A stretch of 64,000 nucleotides of DNA from Topomyia yanbarensis (taxonomy: Eukaryota > Arthropoda > Insecta > Diptera > Culicidae): contig NC_080672.1 of assembly GCF_030247195.1 (NCBI RefSeq), positions 397,933,037 to 397,997,036 on the forward strand, read 5' to 3'. Positions 33,056-43,375 of the stretch are shown here, in pieces. The position numbers were made by a program, and so were the translations under genes. Under the pieces are notes generated by a model that was not told the origin of the DNA, did no database searches, and saw only the letters and a program-made list of their open reading frames with translations. Position 1 is the first letter of the stretch, and every line of letters starts with the position of its first letter.

Positions 33056-34240
33056 CGCTTCAACCCACCATAATTGTTCAGCCCCGCGAGTGTGCAAATG
33101 CACGCATTCGAAAGACCCCAAGTTCTCCTAATATATACACATGAAACACATGAATTGGCTAATGAAAACACAGAACCTGAGCGACAAAAAAGTAACATAC
33201 AAATAATCCCAAAGTCACAGACTAACTATGCAACCATCGAAAGAAAAAAAAACAGCACAGGAGTAGGAACGAACCCCACGAGATTCAATGAATTTAATCT
33301 GTCGACCCCAACCGGCAGCCCCATTCAGTTTGCGCGCGCTCTCGTCTCGACACCATCGGCACCGTACTCAAGTCAGCCCAGCTCAGCACTGCTCAACGCG
33401 CGGCTCGCGGCCAACCCAACTCAGGTGGGCAACACGCCGAAGCCCCTTTCTTTTTGCCGCTGCGAAACCCAGTCAGTCTCAATTCAGACGCGCTACGAGA
33501 CACATCCATCCATCCATCTATCCACATCCAGTCTGTCTCACCACAAGCACCACACGGTCCTCAATCCTTCGGTTACCAACCGTAGCACCCGTAGCTGACT
33601 GTGTGTAGTAGCAGTTAAGAGATATATTTACTAGGTCTTAGCCGCATGTTTCGCAGAGTCGGTTAGTGGCAGTCCTGCTGGGCACCAGGTGTCAAGTGTT
33701 GTGTCGTTTGACGGTTTCAGTGAGGAGGCATCTCGCGCCCCCGGAAGGTGACTAAAACAGAATTTGTGCTGTGTCCGAGAGTCTGTGATATCGAAAATCA
33801 CGACCTACCCTACACAGTAACCGGCACGGAAAACAGAAAAGATTGAAAGTGTAAGAAGTGAAATAAAACGGCTACCAACGCCAACGCGGGGGAAAGGAAA
33901 AGTTAGAAAAGAAGTCCAAACATGCCCAACAGTGATAGTGATTAGTGAAGAGATGCGAGAGCGCAAAATATCTAAAGAAAGTGCTGTATCATAAAACATA
34001 AAAAAAGAGAAAAACGAAAACTCCACGCCACATAGCGCGGCGCGTCGCACTAAAAGAAAAGCTCCTTTTATTGTTTGCTATAGCCATCACCATTGCCATC
34101 GCGCCATCACTGGCTAAGCGTACCGAGCACATCGCCCAGGCAAGTGCATTGGCCTCCCTTCTAACCGGGGAGGACTGCTGTCGGTTGTCAGCTCGGGCAA
34201 GCGTCGAAAATTCGGATTTTTATTAGGAGCTATAATTTAG
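33056..34240 (+). other. Candidate host 5' non-coding exon with splice donor
   Basis: This block looks unlike the surrounding repeats: higher GC, no repeats shared with the window, A-rich linker stretches, GTGAAA-rich runs typical of insect 5' leaders, and initiator-like TCAGTCT near 33474. It ends at ATAATTTAG/GTGAGTATG, a near-ideal splice donor (GT at 34241). Upstream short frames such as MPNSDSD at about 33923 look like leader micro-ORFs. A 174-codon frame at 33074-33598 is open, but is low-complexity Ser/Thr/Pro/His and overlaps another open frame, so it is not called as protein. The downstream coding exon, if any, lies beyond a long intron filled with repeats. Confidence 0.42.
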
Positions 34241-34640
34241 GTGAGTATGCACTTCTGCCACCGGTTGCCCGCGATGGATGGCTTTCGGTCAGCTTTTATC
34301 GTTGCTGGTTTGTCGTTGATGAGCCGCCATCCACCAAATTAGTCGCACGTTCCAACGGTGGGCAAGGGAAGTGGATGGATGTTAACTTTATAGCTATAGT
34401 TTATGTTTCTGAGGTGATGGTGATAATCTGGAATCTGTTGCGGTTCTTTACATTTTTCGTTCGGACCGAAAAAAACATGGAAACATAAAAGAAGCAGTTA
34501 AAGAAATTGATACAATTACAAATTTGAGGAACTTTGTTACTTTGAGTGTGTTTGCAGAGTTTCACAGTATTTGTCCATTTAATTTCAGACGAATACATTT
34601 TTTAACGCTTTGAATATTTACACCAAAATAAATACTACGT
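34241..34640. other. Start of a possible long intron
   Basis: The sequence becomes AT-rich to the right of the donor. No feature beyond the donor context. Confidence 0.3.
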
Positions 34641-37400
34641 TGAGAAAAAAAAATCGGTTATAGAGTATTTTCTAAATAGTCAAAGAGAAGAATTTTTTAT
34701 TTTTTAACATTGTTTGACAATAAAACTTGAGTATTTGTTTGCACAGCAGAAGAAAATTGATAAAAAAAATGACGATTTTCGTTTGTCTCGATAGCTTTTT
34801 ATGAACATTCAGAGATTTTTTATTATCAAATTAAAAATCATCACCCCCAGCAAACAACAATATTTAATCGTTTTTGTATATCGGGTCTCATTCTCAAATA
34901 AACAAAAGTAAAATATATATTCGAAAACTAGTTTTACGGACCACATAATTTTGAAAACCGTCCTCTTTGGAGGCCAAGAAGTTTTACAATACAAAACAGC
35001 TCATATTCTGATAAAATAATTACACGAAAAAAAATCCGATAACAAATTCGTGAAAAAATATCACGATGTCGTGAACTGAACGATTTACAAAAACCGTGAC
35101 CAAGCTTCTGAAATTATGAATAATACACTTCGTTTTCGTGAAACTGTTTAAGTTTTCAAAAATCTAATTCGCGCCGAATACATAAATGGTGTCACATTCG
35201 AATGTTAGATAGGGTTACTGTGGTTGTTCCCTGGAAATGTTTAGTTTTTGTTATGATCCTTGTTCGTATTTTTGGAAATAAGCAGCCGACAGATAAACAC
35301 TGTTCATGATTGCAGGAGCTTATTCGCGATTTCTGTGATTTCTCATATCGTTACCGTGATATTTTATTCATGAGTTTACTTTCGGATTTTTCTGTAAGAG
35401 TAGCCTGATTCATGATTGCGAGATGTTAGTCGCAATTCTCATAATTTCTATACATATGACCATGATATTTTGGTAATGAGTAGAGTGATTTATATAATTT
35501 ATGTTAATGAACTCAGGAGCATAGTAACGATTTTTGATATTTTAATCACGAGTAATGTGATCTATATTCATTATTTCAGGATCTTAGTCATGCTTTTCGT
35601 GATTTCTATTACCGTTACCGTGATTTTTTACCCAAGCAACCAGAAGTTCGGATCATACTTAAAAAGCACACTTTGAAATTCCCATAAAGTTCTTTGCTTA
35701 ACCTTTAATGGAACTTGAAAGCTGCTCAAGCCGTTATTAGATCACAAAACGTATTGCAAAATTGCTTAAAACGAGAAGCTTGTGCAGCTCTCATATACCA
35801 ACTTTTGGTTCCTGGGTAGTCACGAATAGATTGATTTATGTTCATGATCTTAGTCACGATTTTTGATATTTTTGGCACGAGTAGCGTGCTTTCTGTTCTT
35901 GATTTCAGAATCTTAGTTGCGATTTTCGTAATTTATTTTCACGTTTTCTTGATATTTTATTCTAGAGTTTATCTTCGAATTTGACACGTAGAGTTATGTG
36001 ACTCTTGTTCAGGACATCAGCAGTACCATCGTAATTTCTCTTCGCCTTTTCACGATCTGTTATTTTTTTTATATCATCGGGTTTTTACTCGGAGTAACGT
36101 AAGAATATGAACATGAACATAAAAGTGTGACTGATTTGCGGTACCTTGAACTATATCACGAACACGATTTGTGGCTCTATAATGTATTTTTGGTGCTCAC
36201 CGCAGTCTTATTTTCTGTCCAGATATTACACTGAAACTTATCAAATGAATAACGGTATTCTAGGTCCTAACAGTTTTCTTATATCTACTGCTTGTGCCTC
36301 TTACTGGTCGCTAGTTTGCTGTACATATATGACATTATATGGAATAGTGCATGGAACAAAATGTTTCTACGAAAAATACACCAAATTTTGTGAAATAAGT
36401 CACGTGAAAAGTTAATTACCATATTGCATGAAAATGATAAGGAATATCTTCTAAATATCACAAGCACGCAAGATAGATCGTAAGTCATGCAGTAAGAAAT
36501 CTCAGTTCTAAGTTCTCAAATCCTTGAATAATATTTGCTAATTTTGGGAACTATTTCACGCGCACGAATTGGAAGTCGTTACTATTATACTAGGAATCAT
36601 GAACCAATTCACGAATACAGGAATAATCTTTGATGATTTTGTGAACTATTTCTCGAGCACGGACATAGGATCATGACTAATAAATTAGGAATCATGAATT
36701 AGTTCACGAGGATTGAATGGATTCATGAATAAAATTTCAAGTTTCGTGAAATAGTTCACAGGAGAGTATCCAGACTGTTTTGATTTTTGTGTTCCAAAAT
36801 CTATGCATAACATCATGAGTCAACTTTTGATTTTATGAATAATCTTCATAAAGTCGTGTACTAGTTCACGTACAGAAAATCGATTTGGTAATGACATGAC
36901 GGAAACTATGACTAAAGTTCACAGAACAAAAACAAATATTTCGAATAATAAAGACGTTGCGCGGGCGTTACTGAAGGGAAATTGAACATAATTATAAAGC
37001 CCACGATTTTTGTTCATAGTCCTGTTTTCGTATCGTAAAAACGTGATTGTTCCGGTGTTTCCGTGTATGATAAATAATCCGCTTAGAAGTAACTATGGGG
37101 AATTAATCCTTCTAAAAAATTAGTGTCTTTAGCAAAGTAGTTGAGAATGCTATTAAATAACTTTTTTGAACACATGGAAGCTCTAATTATGCAGCATACA
37201 AAAAGATATTTCCGATTTTTCATTTATTCCAGTGTTTTATATAATGTTTTATTAGAGACTCATACCTTGGATAAAGATGTGTATTTTATTGTTCTAAACA
37301 ACTTTGCCCTGGTGTGGCGCTGGTCTCAATTAAATATAAATTAGACGTTATATGATTGAGCTCCAACCAGGAAAGATTCTTAGTGTCAGTAGAATCGTAA
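34641..37400. repeat. Large diverged non-coding repeat, copy 1
   Basis: Phrases recur in the same order at 39.2-41.3 kb: the ATTACACTGAAACTTATCAA region (36222) against ATCACACTGAAAGTTATTAA (39269); CATGAAAATGATAAGGAATA (36427) against CATGTGAAAATGATTAGAAA (39459); and TAACTATGGGGAATTAATCC (37091) against TAGTTATGGAGAATTGACTC (41147). Inside, about 35300-36060 is a degenerate tandem array of roughly 120-base units with TTCATGATT..AGG..CTTAGTCGCGATTTTCGTG and TTACCGTGATATTTTA. The nature of the element is unknown. Confidence 0.65.
35629..35818. mobile_element. TA-flanked MITE, TACCCA..AACCA ends
   Basis: The left end TACCCAAGCAACCAGAAGTT and the complement of the right end (TACCCAGGAACCAAAAGTTG) form inverted repeats with outer TA dinucleotides. 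It is 190 bp, non-coding, and interrupts the tandem array of the large repeat between two parts of one unit. Confidence 0.8.
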
Positions 37401-37700
37401 CACTATCGCTGCAATTATCACTGAGTGTCGGCTATCAGCCTTTTTTCCCTAAAAGAAAAAAAAAAGGATGAACCAATTTGCGTATAAGGGCACAACATCT
37501 AACGTGATCTAATTTTACCAAAACCAAACAATTAACTTTTTAATCATTCTAGCTAGAGCGAAACGACCTTCAACGAAGTTGTAGAACGACAAATTTTGGA
37601 AAAGTAAGCTCTATCTATCATACTTTTTATTTCACGACAAATTTAAAATCAAAGTTTAGGATGCTTCTTAGTGTTTCTTAGAAAAACTGTATTCAAATAA
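37401..37700. other. AT-rich spacer
   Basis: Contains an A/G homopolymer stretch (about 37450-37467). No gene or element end. Confidence 0.4.
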
Positions 37701-37729
37701 CTTTTGCGGTATTGATTAAAAACTGAAGT

Positions 37730-38100
37730 ACATAGTCTTCAAAACAACTTTAAGATTCATACTCAGTTGCGTTTCGGCTTCGCCTCATCAGAAACCGACA
37801 CTAACTTATTGTCGGAATAGATTAGCGCCGGCTTGACGCAAATCCCTTAAAACTAAAACACGCTTTGTGTTTCAATCGAACGACTGATCAAACGTGATGT
37901 CCCGTTCGAGCAGAAGTTCTATTTATGCCGATGAGACACAGTGAAGCCGTAACTTGTCTTGGCTTAGCAGGCCTATGCGAAGGCGCTATGCTATATTTCA
38001 CCCTAAGGAGGAAAATTTGGTAAAAACCAAAATTTCTCACTAGGGTGAAAACTTGTTGGTAAAACCAAAATATAGCATACAACTTTAAGATTGTCTTAAG
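37730..38100. repeat. Dispersed repeat with GCGTTTCGRCTT motif
   Basis: GTTGCGTTTCGGCTTCGCCT followed by CATCAGAAACCGACA matches 46391-46431 (TTGCGTTTCGACTTTGTCTC, then CATCAGATTCCGACA). Both are followed by a stretch with paired CACCCTAA../TTTTTCTCC words. The right part, 37987-38079, is an imperfect inverted repeat (TATGCTATATTT...AAATATAGCATA) with an inner pair, TTCACCCTA/TAGGGTGAA. Confidence 0.6.
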
Positions 38101-38715
38101 CCGAACAATTTGTTTCATGGCACTATATAGCTAACAATTCTCGTTGAAAAGTAATGAGCACCTTTTCGCCAAAAATGGTTTTTTTTGTAATAACAATATC
38201 AGTCATTGGGGCAAACAAAAGATAATTCTTTTTCAACTATAAATAAGGTCATGTTTAGAGTTATCTAAAAAATTAGCAAAAAATGGCGCATACGATATAT
38301 TTAAACATTTCTTGAGATTGATATAAAAATATCTGTTTTTGATATATAAAGTGCTAATATCTTTTGAATAATAGAAACTAGAGTTTTGATATATTAAAAG
38401 AAAATGTTTGTTTTCAAAAACTCTGAAAAACATCTTAAGAATAGGTTAGAAAAAAATGAAAACTTTAAAATTTTTATTAAAAATTTGTTTTTTTTTTTAA
38501 TTGACCCTTTGTAATATGTTTAAATTATCTTCACGGTGGACAATATAAAAAATTAAAGCATAGTAAGTATCTAGTCCTTGACCGATCATTCTCAAATTTA
38601 AATTTAAACAAAATGATGAGCATTTGAACAAAACCTTTTTTTCTTCAAAAAATCGCCTTTAATTGCATCAAAAAATTAATCACAATTAAAATTTTCCAAA
38701 AAAGATGGGTCAAAG
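38101..38715. other. Very AT-rich spacer
   Basis: Homopolymer A/T runs; no feature recognised apart from the SINE target site at its right edge. Confidence 0.5.
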
Positions 38716-38893
38716 ACTAGATAAATTGGAGGGCGGGTTTAGCGTAGTTGGTAAAGCGTCTGCCTTGCACGCAGCTTACCTGGGTTCGAAATCCAACCTC
38801 GCGCATAGGTTTAGAGATTTTTCTAACTCGAATAGAGGCGAATGACCATAAGGTTAAATCCTCTAAAACCGAAATAAAAAAACTAGATAAATT
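38716..38893 (+). mobile_element. tRNA-derived SINE with 12-bp target duplication
   Basis: The body is 38728-38881. Its head (about 38734-38805) folds like a tRNA: A box TAGCGTAGTTGG, an anticodon arm with loop CTTGCAC (anticodon TGC, alanine) and B box GGGTTCGAAATCC. A tail domain with GAGGCGAATGACCATAAGG and CCTCTAAAACCGAAATAAAA follows. ACTAGATAAATT lies on both sides (38716-38727 and 38882-38893). The A and B boxes would serve as a polymerase III promoter. It depends on a LINE for movement. The same tail occurs at 63351-63399. The short coding frame here is spurious. Confidence 0.92.
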
Positions 38894-39169
38894 AATAAAC
38901 TCTCAAACAAACAAAAAAGTATGGGGATTACTTCAGTGGTTCTTGAGATATCCAAGGCACCGACTTTGAACACATGGTTTCGAGAAAAATTCTATTAAAG
39001 TGGTTACAAGAGTTTAAACCAAACTTTATAATTTTTCCAACATCAGGAAGCGGCTTTAAACATCTATTATAAAATGGTAATATTTCAATACATATAAAAA
39101 GAAAGAAATCGATTTAATTAGGAACCTTTAACCCAAAATTAGTCAAACGTGAAATAAACGCAGAAAAAA
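38894..39169. other. AT-rich spacer
   Basis: No feature seen. Confidence 0.45.
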
Positions 39170-41300
39170 ATCTGTGCATAGTTTCATGAAAAACAATACA
39201 ATTTGTGCATCAAAATTGTGCCCTCATGACTCGTATTTTTCGCGTTCAGCACAATTTTTTCCCGGAGATCACACTGAAAGTTATTAAATGACCGATGTTT
39301 GAGTTTCGAATAATTTTCCTATATTCACTGATCGCTAGAAGCTGAGCACTACTGTATTTTATTTCATTAACCAGCACGAATGAATAATGAATCCATGAAT
39401 AATAATTTCATATTTGTTAAAGGGTGTATATGATTTAATGACAATGTGCAAAGTTGCATGTGAAAATGATTAGAAATATCTACCAAAAGCTGTGAACTTT
39501 CCACAAGCACGCAGTGTTGATCGTGAATAGTATTCTATGAATCAAGAATCAATTTACGAATGTGTGCATAACATTCTAGGTTCTTTTAAATTCAAAAAAT
39601 AAGACCATGCTTAAAATTGCATATTTTATTAACTGCATGAGGCATGGATACATGAGTAATATTCCGAGATCATGAAAGTGGAATCGCTCGGTGGTATCAT
39701 ATCATTGTGAATTACCTCACGCGAAATAGGATCAATAAACAATATTTCGAAAGTTGAAAAAAAAATAATGTGGAATTATCAACAATTAATAACCTAATAA
39801 CACCTTCGAAAACTAGAAGGAAAATTATGATAAATGGCTATTTCCGTTTGTCTCTAGCAGATCAGGACCAATTTTTATGAGCATTTGATTTTTGTTGTAT
39901 TCTTAATGATATGAATTGCTAAAATAAATATTCGAAAACTGTTTTTATAGTCAAGATAACACCAATTAAAAACCATCCACATTGAAAGTTTAATATCTTC
40001 GAAAAAAATTAACAAAGTAAAGCAGCACATCTGATAATTTTCTAGTCTAGTCTACACATACACAGCCAACACATGTCGGAATCCTGGAAAATTGCAGACG
40101 CTCGCCTACAACTTTTCTTGTCAATATTAATGTTTGAGGCACATATGGTATGTGGCACAATCATTAAAGCGGCCAGGCCAACTGTGCAGCGTTCAAAATG
40201 AAGATGGTTCAAAATTATACGACAATCTAATTGTTAATTTAATGAAGAATTTGATCAACGAATTATGTTGTACCTTGAATAATGAAGAAACGTGAACTAC
40301 CGTACCGACTGCTTCAATTTGATGGAGGATTCATAAATCGTTGGGTGTGACTTGGCTGAAAGGGTTAATGTCACTCCTTTGGTCCTAAGTTCCTATAGGA
40401 CAGGACAGAGGTATTTAACCCTGTCCTGAAATGTCTCTGAAATAATGATAGAAAAAATACGCGAAAATCTTCTCTCGTCGGGCCTATCCACAAGCCATCC
40501 CTCCGTGTCACCACAATCGAGCACGAGGCCTGTCATCATCATGGGAATCGTGGAAAACTACTTCGAATCCGTCCCGAATGAGCGCTTTGACATTTCTCAC
40601 TGACAGACAAGTAGCACACAAAAGACGGACGGATTTTAGAGATGAGAGAGTTCAAATACAAATATGTGAATAATGTAGGACGATATGGTTTCGATAGAAT
40701 AATGAGGATAAAGAATGGAACAATCTCACCGAAATCTGTTGACCAAAGCATACATCTATCAAACCTTCTGTATAAATCCGGATCCAACAAGCGACTGTAT
40801 AATTCATCATCACAAACACAGTTCTCTATCCAGAGATTGCCGTGTTCTTGCCCGAACTGTACTTTTGAAATCTGCGAAAAATCGGAATTGATGTGGCATC
40901 ATATTCTTCGGTCTCATTGCACTTCAGTTCCGTCCAGCTATTTACTAAAAAAAAATAAATGCTAAACTAGAAAATTATTTCGATTTGTTGAACACTTTGA
41001 CAAAAAGTTGAAAAACTTTCTTATATTGCGAACCCTTTGTTCGTGAAGAAAACGCGACAGATGAAAAATCACATCCATCTTCCACTAAAGCCTACTCAGT
41101 TTAAAGCAATACATCTAATAATTTTAGCGATAAATTCTCCTAGTAGTAGTTATGGAGAATTGACTCTTCAAGCAATGCCGGTTTGTGACTTAATATCTTC
41201 ACTAAAGTTTTCGGAAGTGCTATTACAAACAACATTTTTGAAGACATGAATGCTACATACGTTCAGGGTATCGAATTATTGTAAGTGAATTGTGAAAAAA
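39170..41300. repeat. Large diverged non-coding repeat, copy 2
   Basis: Matches copy 1 (34.6-37.4 kb) in several blocks in the same direction, with TATTCGAAAACTGTTTTTAT near 39928 also similar to 34916. The alignment is interrupted by the unrelated stretch around 40050-40970. A short third relative is at 45376-45450. Confidence 0.55.
40642..40965 (+). CDS. Small ORF with one C2H2 zinc-finger-like motif, 107 aa
   Basis: The frame opens at an ATG and ends LLKKNKC. Residues about 74-96 contain C-x2-C-x12-H-x5-H in the stretch CPNCTFEICEKSELMWHHIL followed by RSH, a pattern fitting a C2H2 finger, with a further Cys after the last His. The amino part is basic (REFKYKYVNN, RIMRIKNGT) with no other motif. 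Flanking DNA is diverged repeat, and no promoter or splice site is convincing. It may be a fragment of a transposon-derived or host zinc-finger protein, or chance. Confidence 0.28.
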   Translation: MREFKYKYVNNVGRYGFDRIMRIKNGTISPKSVDQSIHLSNLLYKSGSNKRLYNSSSQTQFSIQRLPCSCPNCTFEICEKSELMWHHILRSHCTSVPSSYLLKKNKC

Positions 41301-41782
41301 ACCTTTAAGTTAAGTTATTCTGATATTACTGTGTATGATTTCTTTTGTTTGAAGGCACGAGTTCCTGAAACTTAAAATAAGTTCTTTTAAAGATAACTTG
41401 ATTTAAGTAAATTACGTAAATATCCCTTTATAGGTCTGCAGTCCTACCTTCAACAAAGTTGTTTGTTGATATTATCAACAACTTTGCCAAAGACACGAAG
41501 TCTTACTGTTTTTTCTCCGTAATTGCTTCTCGGAGAATTAATTACTAAAATTATTACATCAGAATGCACGCTGATTTGTCTTGGAAAACTTCTTCGTAGT
41601 TTTCAAACCTACAAAGATGACTGTTTCGGAATTTTGTTATTTTAACTGTGTAGAAAAGGTTTTGAACATTTATTCCTCTTTAGAAAGTGCTTTAGCTTTT
41701 AAAGCATATAAAAACTTATCTGTTAAGATGAGAATGCTGTTCTATATTGATTCTTTTTGTTTATAGATTATTTTATCAAAAT
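41301..41782. other. AT-rich spacer
   Basis: Contains the short inverted pair ACAAAGTTG..CAACTTTG around 41453-41494; otherwise nothing recognised. Confidence 0.45.
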
Positions 41783-42730
41783 TAGGGTAAGGTGGGGCAA
41801 ATCCGACCGTTGGGTAAAGCCGACCCCCCTCTGTTACTGAAAATCAGAAGCACTACGCGAACTAATATCAATGTTGTCGTGTAGAGCATCGAAAATAATC
41901 ATAATGGTGGTATGACAGCATTTGATTAGTCTACATTAAGATGCTCATACGACAAAACGTGTGTTTTTACAACTTTTAATTTGACTTTTGTGCATCGTTG
42001 ACTACAAGATATTTCTGATTGTTAAAGTGATTGCATAATAAATGTGAGTGGATTTAAATTCTTTGATTTAAGTCTTACAAAGTGCATAGATGAATTTTGT
42101 TCAACTTTTTTAATTTTTTTTTAATTGCATCGTAATGAAAAATGACGCGGTGGGGCAAATCCGACCTCTAAATATTGGGGTAAATCCGACCGCTTTTTTG
42201 CCAAGAAAATTTTTATTTATCAAATTGAAATATATTTTTATTGTTATTATTTATTATTTTTATACAAAATAGTTCATAATTACAAACGAAAGACACAAAA
42301 ACGTGATGATTATAGTATTCGTCGAGCAATTGCTCCGATGCAAATGGGAATATCATTACGTGCTACTGCTAGTGATTTTAGCATTCCAAGATTGATATTG
42401 AACTCCATTTGCTTCTTGTCACAATTTAAAAACACAACATCCATTGATTTATCATTGAAAAACCATAAAATTTGAGTAATATCTGCACTAAATCAACCAA
42501 AAACATTGGGGGTCGGGTTTACCCCACCATTTTTGAAAACAGCAAAAATGAACATTTTTGTAAAACGCTTGTATCTCAAGATATTCCCAAGATCCAAACA
42601 AAATGCTATTTACAGAATTTGCCCTGGAGTCTAACCTTTAATTTGGTATATAAAACGACTTGATCCGATGTAAAATGAGCATGTTACAGCCAAAACCATT
42701 TCTAGCTCGGATTTGCCCCACCTTACCCTA
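41783..42730. mobile_element. TA-flanked TIR element, GGGGCAAATCCGACC family (E3)
   Basis: The left end TAGGGTAAGGTGGGGCAAAT and the right end ATTTGCCCCACCTTACCCTA are exact inverted repeats over about 23 bases, with outer TA at 41783-41784 and 42729-42730. The 948-bp interior repeats the terminal word: GGTGGGGCAAATCCGACC at 42150, GGGGTAAATCCGACC at 42177, and inverted forms GGTCGGGTTTACCCC near 42511 and GGATTTGCCCC near 42711. Non-coding. Confidence 0.92.
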
Positions 42731-42849
42731 CATCAAATTGTAACATTTTCGGAAAATTGTCGGTTTTCACCAAAATTAGAATATTTGACTACACCACTAA
42801 AGCAGCCACAAAATCAAGATGGACTAAAAAATTCATCAGACTAAAAAAA

Positions 42850-43250
42850 ATCTAATCAAATATCTCAAGTTCCCCTCATAAGTACTCGATCGGATTAAGG
42901 TTTGGTGATTGTGATGGCCACTCTAAGACAAACACTTTTTAGTTCCGAAACCTTGACTTAACCAACGCGTATCTAGTGACACATGTCAAAGATACATTAA
43001 ATTTACTTTCATCAGTCCAAAGAACATGCTGCTGGCCCCAATTTATCCAATGACAGTATCGTCTAGCAGAATTCAACGGGCTTTTCGGTTTTTTTGATGA
43101 TATTAGTCACTTCTTTGCTGGTCGGCTAGCACTCGATTTTGCTTCACAGAGACGATGTCGAATAGTTCGAGAACTCAGATAGCGCTGCAAGCATTATGCA
43201 GCATATTGGGTGACATTCTTGTTTTTCGTCAATATTCGTTCCTTGTCGCT
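42850..43250 (-). pseudogene. Tc1-type transposase remnant
   Basis: On the minus strand, amino-side sequence near 43040-43150 (RPAKK, then NRKAR in a neighbouring frame) leads to QHVLWTDESKFNVS at about 43035-42990, which holds the second catalytic Asp. Soon after comes EWPSQSPNLNPIEYL (42925-42875), which holds the third acidic residue. In intact Tc1 enzymes about 90 residues separate the two Asp motifs from the WPSQSPDLNPIE block; here most of that is missing. Stops and shifts interrupt the rest. It was a DD34E transposase. Confidence 0.82.
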
Positions 43251-43375
43251 TTCCAGTTTCCTTTCCGTCGAGTTGTACTGCAAAAAACTACTTATTATGA
43301 ATCCTTACTACCGTTGTATGACAGATGCCAAACTACTCATCGATCACGCGATTTGTTTTTCCTGAACATTTAGCC

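Noticed and set aside
33074..33598. 174-codon open frame as a protein-coding gene
   Set aside because: Low-complexity Ser/Thr/Pro/His composition, a second overlapping frame is also open (33288-33608), and the context is leader-like. GC-rich DNA with few stops explains it.
38748..38969. Functional tRNA-Ala gene or small ORF here
   Set aside because: The anticodon stem and acceptor stem are imperfect, the sequence runs on into a SINE tail, and a 12-bp target duplication flanks the whole. It is a SINE.
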